DNA of 64,000 nucleotides from Nocardia seriolae NBRC 15557 (GTDB lineage Bacteria > Actinomycetota > Actinomycetes > Mycobacteriales > Mycobacteriaceae). The notes under the pieces were generated by a model. That model was not told the origin of the DNA and did no database searches. It was given only the letters and a program-made list of their open reading frames with translations. The first letter of the stretch is position 1. Each line of letters opens with the position of its first letter. The position numbers and the translations under genes were made by a program. Shown piece by piece: positions 30,123 through 39,904 of the stretch. The stretch spans positions 1 through 64,000 of the forward strand of contig NZ_BJWY01000019.1 of assembly GCF_007990715.1 (NCBI RefSeq), in the 5' to 3' direction.

Positions 30123-30179
30123 CGAGTGGCAAGTCCTGGAGGCGTTTTCGGACAATTCCCCTCCAGCGCTTGCCGCTCG
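30123..30179. repeat. Dispersed hairpin repeat, copy B
   Basis: Arms CGAGTGGCAAG (30123-30133) and CTTGCCGCTCG (30169-30179), and inner CTGGAGG/CCTCCAG, form an imperfect hairpin whose loop contains TTCGGACAA. It aligns along its length with copy A at 19294-19346. It lies in the gap between the META-domain lipoprotein gene's 3' end and the exonuclease gene's 5' end. Confidence 0.7.
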
Positions 30180-30192
30180 GCGATCTCGGGGG

Positions 30193-30972
30193 TTACTGGG
30201 CGCGGAGTTTGAGGCCGGTGTTGTTGGTGGAGTTGCGGAGGGTGAGTTGGTCGGAGTCGATGGTGGCGGTGGTTTTTCCGTCGAGGGCCTGGAGGACTTG
30301 GGTTTCGAGCTCCATGACCTGGGGTTCGCACATCTTGCGGGTGGTGGCGAGGGTGAAGGTGATGGTGTCGGCGTCGATGGCGGCGGTGCCGGTGACGGTG
30401 TTGCAGCCGGCGGTGCCGGAGACCTTGCCGTCGGGGGTGATGGTGAGGGTCGGGCGGACCTCGTCGAGGGTGGCGGAGCGGACCTCGGCCTCGGGGCGCA
30501 GCAGGGCGGTGACGATCCAGGTGGTGCCGGTGAGGGGCTTGTCGGGGTTGGCGGCCTTGCGGTCGAGCAGGGTCACCGTGGAGCCGTTGCCCTCGAGAGT
30601 GAGGGTATCGCCGACCAGGGTCCAGGTGGGCTGGGAGCGCAGCAGGCCGTCCTGCCAGCCGTCGGCGCCCGCCAGATCGCCGGGGCAGCCCATCAGGGTG
30701 GTTGCCCTCTTGCCCACGTGCAGCGTATTGCCTTGCAGGTCAACGGGTCCGGTGGCGGTATTGCAGCCGGCGGTGGCGGAGACCCGGCCGTCGGCGAAGT
30801 GCAGGGTGAGCGGGCCGCCGCCGGGGATCGGGGTGCCCGACACCGCGGTGGAGACGAACGAGCGGCCCATCGGCGAGGCGGGCGGGGTGTCGCCGACGCC
30901 GCCGCTCGAGGAGCATCCGGCGGCGGCCACGGCGGTCAGGGCGAGCAGCACCCACACACGATTTGCTGACAT
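30193..30972 (-). CDS. META-domain (HslJ-like) lipoprotein
   Basis: The 259-residue precursor begins MSANRVWVLLALTAVAAAGC, a lipoprotein signal with lipobox AAGC (Cys20), so it is likely anchored on the outer face of the membrane. Two META/HslJ-like units follow, each with the GTAGCNTVTG or SATAGCNTATG motif. HslJ proteins are linked to heat shock and novobiocin resistance in E. coli; the function in actinobacteria is unknown. It starts 20 nt after the end of the lipase gene on the same strand, suggesting co-transcription. Confidence 0.88.
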   Translation of the reverse strand: MSANRVWVLLALTAVAAAGCSSSGGVGDTPPASPMGRSFVSTAVSGTPIPGGGPLTLHFADGRVSATAGCNTATGPVDLQGNTLHVGKRATTLMGCPGDLAGADGWQDGLLRSQPTWTLVGDTLTLEGNGSTVTLLDRKAANPDKPLTGTTWIVTALLRPEAEVRSATLDEVRPTLTITPDGKVSGTAGCNTVTGTAAIDADTITFTLATTRKMCEPQVMELETQVLQALDGKTTATIDSDQLTLRNSTNNTGLKLRAQ

Positions 30973-30991
30973 GTAGCCGATCGTACGGGCG

Positions 30992-32395
30992 TCACACCGG
31001 CATCCCGAGTGCCGACGCGAGGGTCTGGCCGATCACGTCGACGAAGGTGGCGATCGCGCCGGGATCGAGCAGCCCGGAATACACGTCGCGGTTGTGGCAG
31101 CCGACGGGCGCGGGCACCCCGTTGAGGCGGTCGTCGAGCCACATGGCCGCGCTCGCGGTATTGGAGACCGCCGCGATGCCGTGCTCGCTGAACAGATCCC
31201 GGGTGTACTGCACGCGGGCGCCGGGATCGCGGCAGTAGATGTCGTAGGTGTTGTTCACCGCGTTGAGCGGCATCACCTCGTCGAAGGTGCCCTCGTAGAG
31301 GTAGAGCGGCGTGGGCGGGGTGCCGCGGTGGCCGAGGCTGAGCTCGTCGAGCACCGGCTGCAGCTCCGGGGCCAGCATCGGATCGCCGGGATAGTCGAAC
31401 ATCCCCTTGATGTTCGCGAACGGGAACGCCGCGAACTGCAAAGCCACGCACTGGTTCTCGTGCACCAGCCGGACCGCCTTGCCCAGCGGGTTCATGTGCT
31501 CGTCGAGGAATCGGTTCAACTGCGGATACTCGCGCGCCACCCCGAACAGCCCGCCCAGCACCGCGCCGCCGAAGGTCGAGGTGCCGTTGTTGTAGTCGAT
31601 GGCGGTGCGAATATCGGCCATCAGCCCGCCGGTAGCCGACCCGACCAGATTCAGCTCCGGCGCGTAGGCGGGCGCTAGTTCGGCGGCGTGCGCGGTGGGG
31701 ATCGCGCCGCCGGAATAGCCCCACATCGCCACCCGGGCCTCGGTGCCGGGCAACCCCGCCGGTACGAAGCCCTCCGCGGCCCGAATCCCGTCGAGGGTGA
31801 TGCGCGCGCCCAGCGGCCCGACCGCATACGCCGCGTTCGGGCCCTCGTGATCGGGGATCACCACCGCGTGCCCGAGTTGCAACATGGCCTGCACCTCGAC
31901 GAATTCGGCCTCCATCACCGGATTGAGCGGATTGGGCGGCGAACCCATCTGCAAGGCGTAGGAGGGCGCGCAGTTGATCGAGAGCGAATCCTCGGCCATC
32001 TGGAACGAGACCAGCCCGCGCTGCCCGCTGCGCGCGGCCCGATGCGGCACCACCACCGTGGCCACCGCCGCGATCGGGTCGTCGCGGGTATCGGTGCTGC
32101 GGTAGGACAGCTGCCACGCGGTGGCGTTCAACGGCAGTAGCCACACATTGGCCAGATTCACCTGCCGGGCCGCCAGAATCTCCCCGGGCTGCGCCGCGGC
32201 CACGCGGGCGGGATCGGGTTGGTAGAAGCCGGGATCCAGATACGGCGGTGCAGGCGGTGTCGGGAAGGGCAGTGCCGGTTGCACCGGCACCGGGTCGGCC
32301 GCGCCGGTCCCGGTCACCGCCGGGCAGACCGCCACGGTCAATCCCGCCGCTACCGCCGCGCACACCTGGGCGATCGTCCTGTTCCCCGCTGTCAT
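30992..32395 (-). CDS. Secretory lipase (LIP family)
   Basis: The 467-residue exported alpha/beta hydrolase has a signal peptide (MTAGNRTIAQVCAAVAAGLT, cleaved near GAA-DP). The nucleophile elbow is WGYSGGAIPTAHAAELAPAY and the Asp/His region is YEGTFDEVMPLNAVNN and the C-terminal GCHNRDVYSG. That is the pattern of the LIP secretory lipases of actinobacteria and Candida, which cleave triacylglycerols. ATG 32395 has GGAGGAG 6 nt upstream; longer N-terminal extensions are unlikely. A divergent TetR gene starts 172 nt to the right and may regulate it. Confidence 0.88.
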   Translation of the reverse strand: MTAGNRTIAQVCAAVAAGLTVAVCPAVTGTGAADPVPVQPALPFPTPPAPPYLDPGFYQPDPARVAAAQPGEILAARQVNLANVWLLPLNATAWQLSYRSTDTRDDPIAAVATVVVPHRAARSGQRGLVSFQMAEDSLSINCAPSYALQMGSPPNPLNPVMEAEFVEVQAMLQLGHAVVIPDHEGPNAAYAVGPLGARITLDGIRAAEGFVPAGLPGTEARVAMWGYSGGAIPTAHAAELAPAYAPELNLVGSATGGLMADIRTAIDYNNGTSTFGGAVLGGLFGVAREYPQLNRFLDEHMNPLGKAVRLVHENQCVALQFAAFPFANIKGMFDYPGDPMLAPELQPVLDELSLGHRGTPPTPLYLYEGTFDEVMPLNAVNNTYDIYCRDPGARVQYTRDLFSEHGIAAVSNTASAAMWLDDRLNGVPAPVGCHNRDVYSGLLDPGAIATFVDVIGQTLASALGMPV

Positions 32396-32566
32396 ATCGA
32401 ACTCCTCCGGGCAGCTGCGGCGGCCGAGTGCCCCGCCCCGAAATATAGAGAGCGGTTGATTCCTAAGTAACTGGCCCAGGCAATATGGGGCGCACCGGGA
32501 ATGTGTCAACGGTCACGTCGGGCCGGATGTTTGCTGTGAGCCCGGTAGCAGGCAGGATGGTCGCTC

Positions 32567-33202
32567 GTGAGCGAAGTTTCCCGCCCGCGGCGCACTCAGC
32601 AGGAGCGCCGGGCAGCCACCGTGGCCAAGCTGGTCGACGCCACCATCGACGCCATCGGGGAGGTCGGCTACCAGCGGACCACCGTGCAGGAGATCTGCGG
32701 GCGCGCCGGACTCTCGGCCGGAGCCATGTTCCGCCAGTTCGACACTCGCCTCGATCTCATCGTGCGCACCGCCGAGGAGGTGTTCGCCCGCCAGCTCGTC
32801 GGCTATACGGTCACCATGGAACACCTTGGCGCGCAGGACAACCCGCTCGACGTCGCGCTGCGGTTCCTGCGCATGGCCCAGCAGTCCAACCTCACCCACG
32901 CGCTGCGCGAGATCTACCTGGCCGCCCGCTCGGACACCGAGCTACGCGAACGCATCGCGCCCATCGCCGAGAACTACTACAGCCAGATCGCGGCCACCCT
33001 CGAACGCACCGAACTGTTCGCCGAATTCCCCGCCGGGGTCCGCGAACCGCTGTTCTTCATGCTGCTGCACGTGTTCTCGGGTGAGGCTGTGGTGCGCGGA
33101 GTCTACAAGCGGCCGGATCTGGACGACTCGGTGCTGCGCCTGGTGGAGGACATGCTGGCCGTCTACTCCGCCCGCTCCGCGTCCGCGGCACCCGAGAGCT
33201 GA
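32567..33202 (+). CDS. TetR family regulator
   Basis: The 211-residue protein has the TetR helix-turn-helix (ATIDAIGEVGYQRTTVQEIC then GRAGLSAGAMFRQFDTRLDL, about residues 22-65) and a helical ligand domain. It is divergent from the secretory lipase gene, which is its most likely target. The start GTG 32567 has no clear ribosome site. Confidence 0.85.
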   Translation: MSEVSRPRRTQQERRAATVAKLVDATIDAIGEVGYQRTTVQEICGRAGLSAGAMFRQFDTRLDLIVRTAEEVFARQLVGYTVTMEHLGAQDNPLDVALRFLRMAQQSNLTHALREIYLAARSDTELRERIAPIAENYYSQIAATLERTELFAEFPAGVREPLFFMLLHVFSGEAVVRGVYKRPDLDDSVLRLVEDMLAVYSARSASAAPES

Positions 33203-33262
33203 CCTTCGGCCCGGTTCGGCATCCGCCGGCGGGCGGGTGCGACCGACGCTTCACGCGGTCGC

Positions 33263-33808
33263 TCAGGGCGTGGCGGTGAGGCCGTGGTGCAGGATTTCGG
33301 TGAGGAAGCCGGGGGCCTGGCGGGTGCCCATGTGGCCTTCGACGGTCAATTCCCAGGCGGTTTCGGCCAGCCCGCAGAATGTCGAGGCCAGCCAGGTGGG
33401 GGGCATGTCCGCGCGGAGCACGCCGGCGGCCTGCCCGGCGGCCATGATCGCGACGGTACGGGTGAAGATCTTCTCGGCTTGCTCGCTGGCTTCGGGGGCG
33501 CCCAGGACATCGGGTTCGACGTAGACCAGAGTCCACAGCTGCGCGAAGGGCACGTACTGCTCCAGCAGTCCGGCCAGCAGGGTGGGGCTGAATTCCGGGC
33601 CGGTTTCGGCGGGGGTCAGGGCGCGGTCGCAGTCGTCGAGGATCTTGGCGGCCATGGCCTGGACGAGAACCTGCCGGGTCGGGAACAGGCGCGTCAGCGT
33701 GGCCCGGCTGATGCCCGCGCGACGGGCGATAACCTGCATCGACGCCCCTCGATCCTTGGCCAGGACCGGGATCGCGGTATCCAGGACCTCCACTGCGTCG
33801 GTTCTCAT
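33263..33808 (-). CDS. TetR family regulator
   Basis: The 181-residue protein has a TetR DNA-binding domain (RRAGISRATLTRLFPTRQVL) and a C-terminal domain resembling other actinobacterial TetR proteins (FAQLWTLVYVEPDVLG). I chose ATG 33808 (MRTDAVEVLD), which places the helix-turn-helix normally; ATG 33841 would extend it through a palindrome that looks like its operator. It is divergent from the amine oxidase gene. Confidence 0.83.
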   Translation of the reverse strand: MRTDAVEVLDTAIPVLAKDRGASMQVIARRAGISRATLTRLFPTRQVLVQAMAAKILDDCDRALTPAETGPEFSPTLLAGLLEQYVPFAQLWTLVYVEPDVLGAPEASEQAEKIFTRTVAIMAAGQAAGVLRADMPPTWLASTFCGLAETAWELTVEGHMGTRQAPGFLTEILHHGLTATP

Positions 33809-33831
33809 TCCAGCCCAACTCCATCGTCTCT

Positions 33832-33853
33832 TTTGACACATCGTTGTCTCAAA
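33832..33853. promoter_or_regulatory. Putative TetR operator
   Basis: Arms TTTGACAC (33832-33839) and GTCTCAAA (33846-33853) form an 8-bp dyad with one mismatched pair around ATCGTT. It lies between the divergent TetR and amine oxidase genes. Confidence 0.5.
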
Positions 33854-33941
33854 GTATTCTTCGGTGTATCAGCTCTTCATTTTACGAGGTCTCCGGGTGC
33901 CCGGCCGTCGGGCAGCCCGCGAGAGTAAGGATCGGGTGGCC

Positions 33942-35327
33942 ATGGTGATGCACCGTCGCCGGTTTCTGCGGACGACCGGACTGTCCGCGCTGACACTCGC
34001 GGTGGCCGCGGCGTGCGACGACAACACGCCCGCGGACCGACCGCGCAAGGTGATCGTGGTCGGCGCCGGGATCGCCGGGCTGGCCGCGGCGCGCACCCTG
34101 GCCGACCGCGGTCACGACGTCGTCGTGCTCGAGGCGCGCGACCGGATCGGCGGCCGGATCCGGACCAGCGACCACTGGCCCGATGCCCCGGTCGATCTGG
34201 GGGCTTCCTGGATCCACGGCGTGGACGGCAATCCGATCATCGATCTGGCCCGCAAGGCCGGAGCGCGCACGGCGGCGACCAGCTACGCCGACGGCACCGA
34301 CTACGGCACCGACGGTCACCGCATCGACGAAGCCACCGCCGACCGCCTCGAACACTGGCGCACCACCATCGCCGAAGCCCTCACCACCTTCCAGGACGCA
34401 GCAGACGATGCGGACGACGCGGCGGACGCTTCGCTGCGCGCGGTCGCCGAACGCGCCGTGAACTGGCCCGCCCTCGCCGCCGAGGACAAAGCGCTGGTGG
34501 CCTCGGTGCTCAACGACTACGAACACGAGTACTCCGGCAGCGCCGAGAACCTGTCGGGCTTGTACTTCGACGACGACGCCAAGATCAAGGGCCAGGACGT
34601 GCTCTTCCCCGCCGGCTACGGCGCGATCACCGACTACCTCGCCAAGGGGCTGACCGTGAGCACCGGGCAGGTCGTCGAGCGCATCGACTGGAGCGAGCGC
34701 GCGGTCAGGGTGTCCACCCGCGGCGGCGGCCTGGACGCCGATCACGTCGTGGTCACCGTTCCGCTGGGCGTCCTGGGCAGCGGCGCAATCGAATTCGTCC
34801 CCGGCCTGCCCACCGAGAAGGCCACGGCGATCTCGAAACTCGGTATGGGCGTGCTCGACAAGTGCTTCCTGCGGTTCCCCGCGAAGTTCTGGCCCGACAC
34901 CGACTGGCTCACCTACGTCCCCGGCGTGAACGCCGCCGGGCAGTGGGGGCAATGGATCAACTACTCCCGCGCCGCCGGTCAGCCGATCCTGCTCGGATTC
35001 AATGCCGCCGACTTCGGCGCCGCCGGCGAAACCTTGTCCGACACCGACCTCGTCGCCGCGGCCATGACGACCCTGCGCACCATCTACGGACCCGCCATCC
35101 CCGCCCCGATCGACTACCAGCTCACCCGCTGGGCCGCCGACCCGTACGCGCTGGGCTCCTACTCCTTCAACAAACTCGGCTCCACCCCCGACATGCGCGA
35201 CCACCTCGCCGCCGGCATCGATGGGCGCGTGCACTTCGCCGGTGAGGCCACCAGCCGTCAATCCTTCGGCACCGTCCACGGCGCCTACACCTCCGGAGTG
35301 CGTGCAGCCGAACAGATCACCGGCTGA
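33942..35327 (+). CDS. Flavin amine oxidase, Tat-exported lipoprotein
   Basis: The 461-residue protein starts [20 protein letters not shown] with a twin-arginine motif (RRRFLRT) and a lipobox-like AAAC at about residues 24-27, so it is probably exported folded with FAD and lipid-anchored. [20 protein letters not shown] and RIGGRIRT are the dinucleotide-binding and GG motifs of the monoamine/polyamine oxidase family, and [20 protein letters not shown] is the C-terminal FAD-binding signature. The substrate (polyamine, amino acid or other amine) is not determined. It is divergent from a TetR gene. ATG 33942 and ATG 33948 are both possible. Confidence 0.88.
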   Translation: MVMHRRRFLRTTGLSALTLAVAAACDDNTPADRPRKVIVVGAGIAGLAAARTLADRGHDVVVLEARDRIGGRIRTSDHWPDAPVDLGASWIHGVDGNPIIDLARKAGARTAATSYADGTDYGTDGHRIDEATADRLEHWRTTIAEALTTFQDAADDADDAADASLRAVAERAVNWPALAAEDKALVASVLNDYEHEYSGSAENLSGLYFDDDAKIKGQDVLFPAGYGAITDYLAKGLTVSTGQVVERIDWSERAVRVSTRGGGLDADHVVVTVPLGVLGSGAIEFVPGLPTEKATAISKLGMGVLDKCFLRFPAKFWPDTDWLTYVPGVNAAGQWGQWINYSRAAGQPILLGFNAADFGAAGETLSDTDLVAAAMTTLRTIYGPAIPAPIDYQLTRWAADPYALGSYSFNKLGSTPDMRDHLAAGIDGRVHFAGEATSRQSFGTVHGAYTSGVRAAEQITG

Positions 35328-35625
35328 CACCTACGGCCCGCGACGGCCGTCCCGATCCGATGGCTGCTCGGGGCGATTCGGCGTCACGTGCGTTCGCCGA
35401 ACGCACAGGCAGCCGGGCACTCTCGCCGGTGACATCGGAGTTGGCCGATGCCAACCGATCTCGGCGGTACCGTCCGACGCCGAGGTGCACCGAACGGCGC
35501 CACCGGGATTCGCCGGTCTCACCTCCCAGGGGCACGGTCCGGGCGGATGCCGCCGATGCGCGCCCAGGAGCGGCGAGGATGCTTGTGCGCAGGTCACGGA
35601 CCGATCGACCGGATTCTCGGTTGCT

Positions 35626-37267
35626 GTGAATAAGCTGTCTTTCGTGACGCGTGTTCACTCCGAAAGTCCCGCGCCCGCGGTGGTGTCGCCGTGGGCGCCG
35701 CTGGCGAACACGGTGTTCCGGGCGCTGTGGATCGCGCAACTGGTGTCGAACCTGGGCACCTGGATGCAGACCGTGGGTGCGCAGTGGATTCTGGTCGAGC
35801 AGCCCAATGCGGCGACGCTGGTGTCGCTGGTGCAGACCGCGACCACGCTGCCGGTGATGCTGCTGTCGATCCCCTCGGGTGTGCTGGCCGATCTGGTCGA
35901 CCGCCGTCGGCTGCTCATCGGGGCGCAGACCGCCATGGCGATCCTCGCGGGTGTGCTGGCCGTGCTCACCGCGACCGGGCACACCACGCCGGTCGTGCTG
36001 TTGCTGGTGCTGTTCCTGCTCGGCTGCGGGCAGGCGCTGACCGGACCGGCCTGGCAGGCCGTTCAACCGGATCTGGTGCCGCGCAACCAGATTCCGGCGG
36101 CGGCCGCCTTGAGCAGCATGGGCATGAACATCGGGCGCGCGGTCGGACCGGCCCTGGCGGGCGCGCTGGTGGCCGCGACCGGGCCGAGTGTGGTGTTCGC
36201 GCTCAACGCCGTCTCCTTCGCGGGCATTCTGGTCGTGCTGATCCGCTGGCGGCGACCCGAGGACGACCGCGACCTGCCCACCGAACGCCCCATCGCCGCC
36301 CTGCAAGCCGGAGTGCGTTTCATCCACGCCGCGCCCTCGGTGCGCCGAGTCCTGTTGCGCTGCCTGCTGGTTCGTCGCACCCGGCAGCGCGCTGTGGGCG
36401 CTGCTGGCCGTGGTCGCCCATGCGCGCCTGGGTCTTTCGTCCTCCGGCTACGGAATACTGCTGGGCGCGTTGGGTATCGGCGCGGTCCTGGGCGCGACCC
36501 AGGTGGCGCGCCTGCGCCGCTGGCTGCAACCCACCCGGCTGCTGGCGGTCTCGGCGCTGGCCTTCGGCGTGGCCACCCTGGGCGCGGCGGTGCTCACCGA
36601 CCTGGCGCCGATGCTGCTGCTCCTGGTGATCGGCGGCGTCGGCTGGATGAGCGCCATGTCGACCATGAACTCGACCATGCAACTGCTGCTGCCCGGCTGG
36701 GTCCGCGCCCGCGGCCTGTCGGTCTACCAGCTGGTCTTCATGGGCGGCCAGGCCGTCGGCTCGCTGGTGTGGGGCCTGATCGCCGCAGCCGTCGGCACCG
36801 AGCAGACCCTGCTGCTCGCCGCCGCCCTGCTCGCCGCGTGCGCACTGAGCACCCTGTGGTGGCCGGTGCGCGTCGCCTCGGTCGACACCACCCCGTCCGC
36901 GCACTGGCCCGAACCGTCCCTGGTCTTCGAACCCGCCCCCGCCGACGGCCCGGTCATGGTCCTGAGCACCTACCGCGTCCCACCCGAGAACGCCGACGAA
37001 TTCATCGACGCCATGGCCCGCGTCGGCCGCTCCCGCCAGCGCACCGGCGCGATGGAATGGCGCCTGTTCCGCGACGTCGGCCACGAGGACCGCTACATCG
37101 AAGCCTTCGTGGTCCGCTCCTGGGAAGAGCACATGCACCAACACCAGGTCCGCCTCACCGCCCTGGACCGCCGCGCCGAGGAACGCGTCGAAGAATTCAC
37201 CCTCGGCGAAGGCCGCACCATGCACCTCATCGCCGTCGGCCCCACCCGGGGCAACCACCATCCCTGA
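35626..37267 (+). pseudogene. MFS transporter (EntS-like, MFS_3) with a +1 frameshift
   Basis: The reading frame from GTG 35626 (or GTG 35644) encodes an MFS exporter: WIAQLVSNLGTWMQTVGAQW, then SGVLADLVDRRRLLIGAQTA and SSMGMNIGRAVGPALAGAL. It runs to about 36368, where an extra base (CTGCTGGTTCGTC in place of CTGCTGTTCGTC) shifts it. The continuation (FVAPGSALWALLAVVAHARLG) runs in another frame to 37267. It ends in an antibiotic-monooxygenase-like C-terminal domain (VLSTYRVPPENADEFIDAMA) common in this MFS group. With the base removed, an intact protein of about 546 residues results. The lesion may be a sequencing error. Confidence 0.75.
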
Positions 37268-37501
37268 CCACCCTGGCGCGCATCCCGTCACGCCGAGTGG
37301 CACGAATCAGCGCCGTAATTCGAGGCGGATTCTGTGGGATCGGTGTGAGGGCGGTAATGGACTGGACAGGAATGGTCGGTTCGGGCGTGGGGGTGGTGCC
37401 TTCGGGCCGGTGTTGTCCGTAGCGTCGGGGACCGCGCGGTGTGCCTCCTGCGGGATTGCCGGATTGCGCGACAGGTCATCTCGGACTTGGAGGGGAGCCA
37501 G

Positions 37502-39850
37502 GTGCTGTTCAGCAGGTTGGGCGATGTCGTCCATCGATTCCGATTCGCCGTCATCGCGGTCGTCGCGGGTGCGCTGCTCGCGCTCGGCGGCTACGGGCTC
37601 GGGCTCGAGAAAGAGCTCAGCTCAGGTGGATTGGATGATCCGTCCTCGGAATCGGCGCGGGCCGCGCGGCTGGTGGACGCGACCTACGGGCGTGACCATA
37701 TCGCCGATGTGGTGGTGCTCTATACCGCGCCTGAAGGGGGCAGCATCGACGATCCGGCCTTCGGCCGCAAGATCGTCGCGAACCTCGACAGCCTGCCGAG
37801 GGATCATCCAGACCAGATCAGCAAGATCAACGGCGCCTACTGGAAGACCGAAACCGGTGAGTACACGCCCAAACTCGCGGGCACCGCCGACAAGCGGCAC
37901 GCGGTCGCTTCGGTCGCCATCCGGGGCGAGGACGACACCGTGACCATGCAGCATTTCCGGGAAGTGAAGCAGGCCTTCTACATTCCCGGCGTCGAGGTGC
38001 AGGTCGCGGGCCTGCAACCGGTCGCGGGCGCCCTGTTCGACACCATGGCCCAGGACCAGCGCCGGATGGAGGTGGTGGCCCTGCCCGTGGTCGCGGTGCT
38101 GCTGTTCCTCATCTTCGGGGGCCTTGTCGCGGCCGCGCTGCTCTTGATCGTCGGTGGGCTCACCATTGTCGGAGCCACCGGGATCGTCATGGTGATCACC
38201 AGGTTCACCGAGGTGAACTCCTTCGTCAGCGCGGTCGTTTCGATGATCGGTTTCGGGTTGGCGATCGATTACGGGCTGTTCATCGTCAGCCGTTTCCGGG
38301 AGGAACTCGCCGCGGGTTACGACACCCGTGCGGCGGTGCGTCGCACGGTGACGACGGCCGGGCGCACGGTGACTTCGTCGGCCACCATGATCATCGCGGC
38401 CAGTTCGGGCATGCTCCTGTTCCCGCAGGGGTTCCTCGAGTCCGTGGCCTACGGCACCATGGCGGCGGTGCTGCTCGCGGCCGCCACCGCGGTCACCCTG
38501 CTGCCGGCCATGCTGGCGGTACTGGGCCCGCGAGTGGACAAATTCGGGTGGAAGCGGCTGCGCGGGAACAAGACCGCGGCCGAGGACGGCTTCTGGGGCC
38601 GGCTCACCGCACGGGTGATGAGGCATCCGATCAAAGCCCTGGTGCCGCTGACCATCGTGCTGTTGCTGCTGATCATCCCGGTCCGGAACCTGGCCTTCGG
38701 CGGGCTCAACGAGACCTACCTGCCGCCGACCGACGCGACCCGGATGGCGCAAGCCGACTTCGACCGGCTGTTCCCCCTGCGCAAGGCCGACCCGATCCAA
38801 CTGGTGATCGTCACCGACAATCCGCGCACCGTCGGCCCGATCATCAACCAGGCCAACAACGCTCCCGGGCTCGCCGCGCGCGCCGCATTCAAGATCGAGC
38901 GCACACCACCGAACGGGTCCGACGTCTGGGCCAGCACCGCGGCACTCGCCGACGGCGACAACGCCGGACCCACGATCGACTACCGGCGCGCGATGCGGAT
39001 ACCGAGCGACGCCACCGTTCTGGTCGGCGGTCAACCCGCCATCCAGTACGACAGCATCGCCTCACTGCTGGACCGCATGCCGCTGATGATCCTGGCCGTC
39101 CTGTTCGTGACGATGGTGCTGATGTTCCTCACCTTCGGTTCGGTGGTGCTGCCGATCAAGGCCGCGCTCATGAGCGCCCTGGGACTCGGCTCCACCCTGG
39201 GCATCCTGACCTGGATCTTCATCGACGGACACGGCGCCTCGCTGCTCGGTTTCACCCCGCAGCCGATCACCTCACCGGTGCTCGTGCTGATCATCGCGAT
39301 CATCTACGGCCTGTCCATCGACTACGAGGTCTTCCTGCTCTCACGCATGGTCGAAGCCCGCACCCGCGGCGCGAGCACCACCGAAGCGGTCCGCATCGGC
39401 ACCGCCCAGACCGGCCGCATCATCACCGCCGCCGCGCTCATACTGCTCGTCGTGACCGGCGCTTTCGCCTTCTCCGACCTGGTGATGATGCAGTACATCG
39501 CCTTCGGCATGGTCTCGGCACTGTTCATCGACGCCACGGTGCTGCGCATGCTGCTGGTGCCGGCCACCATGAAAATGCTCGGCGACGACTGCTGGTGGGC
39601 GCCGGTCTGGATGAAACGGATCCAACAGCGCATCGTGCTCGGCGAACCGGTCCTCGACGACGAACTGCCCGGTGGTGGCGAGCTGGTGGACCTGGTCGAA
39701 ACCACCCCGATCACCGACCCCGTCACCGAGCAGATCGCGCTCCTACCCGACGGCACCCCGGCCACCGGCCCACGGTCTGCCCTGCGAGTCCGCCCGCGCC
39801 GGATCGAGAGCGAGGCGCCGACGGTGCGTCTCGACCGCCACCGGCACTGA
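37502..39850 (+). CDS. MMPL family RND transporter
   Basis: The 782-residue inner-membrane protein has 12 predicted helices with two periplasmic loops, as in the MmpL lipid and siderophore exporters. Family features include GFGLAIDYGLFIVSRFREEL in the first helical block and IYGLSIDYEVFLLSRMVEAR in the second, the paired Asp-Tyr motifs of the proton relay. GGAGGGGAG lies just before GTG 37502, which sets the start; longer upstream extension is unlikely. It probably exports a lipid or small lipophilic compound. It has no partner MmpS gene nearby. The C-terminal about 80 residues are polar and cytoplasmic. Confidence 0.9.
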   Translation: MLFSRLGDVVHRFRFAVIAVVAGALLALGGYGLGLEKELSSGGLDDPSSESARAARLVDATYGRDHIADVVVLYTAPEGGSIDDPAFGRKIVANLDSLPRDHPDQISKINGAYWKTETGEYTPKLAGTADKRHAVASVAIRGEDDTVTMQHFREVKQAFYIPGVEVQVAGLQPVAGALFDTMAQDQRRMEVVALPVVAVLLFLIFGGLVAAALLLIVGGLTIVGATGIVMVITRFTEVNSFVSAVVSMIGFGLAIDYGLFIVSRFREELAAGYDTRAAVRRTVTTAGRTVTSSATMIIAASSGMLLFPQGFLESVAYGTMAAVLLAAATAVTLLPAMLAVLGPRVDKFGWKRLRGNKTAAEDGFWGRLTARVMRHPIKALVPLTIVLLLLIIPVRNLAFGGLNETYLPPTDATRMAQADFDRLFPLRKADPIQLVIVTDNPRTVGPIINQANNAPGLAARAAFKIERTPPNGSDVWASTAALADGDNAGPTIDYRRAMRIPSDATVLVGGQPAIQYDSIASLLDRMPLMILAVLFVTMVLMFLTFGSVVLPIKAALMSALGLGSTLGILTWIFIDGHGASLLGFTPQPITSPVLVLIIAIIYGLSIDYEVFLLSRMVEARTRGASTTEAVRIGTAQTGRIITAAALILLVVTGAFAFSDLVMMQYIAFGMVSALFIDATVLRMLLVPATMKMLGDDCWWAPVWMKRIQQRIVLGEPVLDDELPGGGELVDLVETTPITDPVTEQIALLPDGTPATGPRSALRVRPRRIESEAPTVRLDRHRH

Positions 39851-39904
39851 CTCGCTCCCGCCGCCGACCACCGCGTGCTTCGCGGATCGGCCGGGCCCGA
39901 AACA

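Noticed and set aside
33239..33262. Hairpin GCGACCG/CGGTCGC as a terminator between the two TetR genes
   Set aside because: The stem is only 7 bp with a 10-nt loop, too weak to call in sequence of this GC content.
37297..37345. A further copy of the hairpin repeat near 37300
   Set aside because: Only the first ten bases (CCGAGTGGCA) agree with copies A and B. The following imperfect hairpin is different, so I do not count it.
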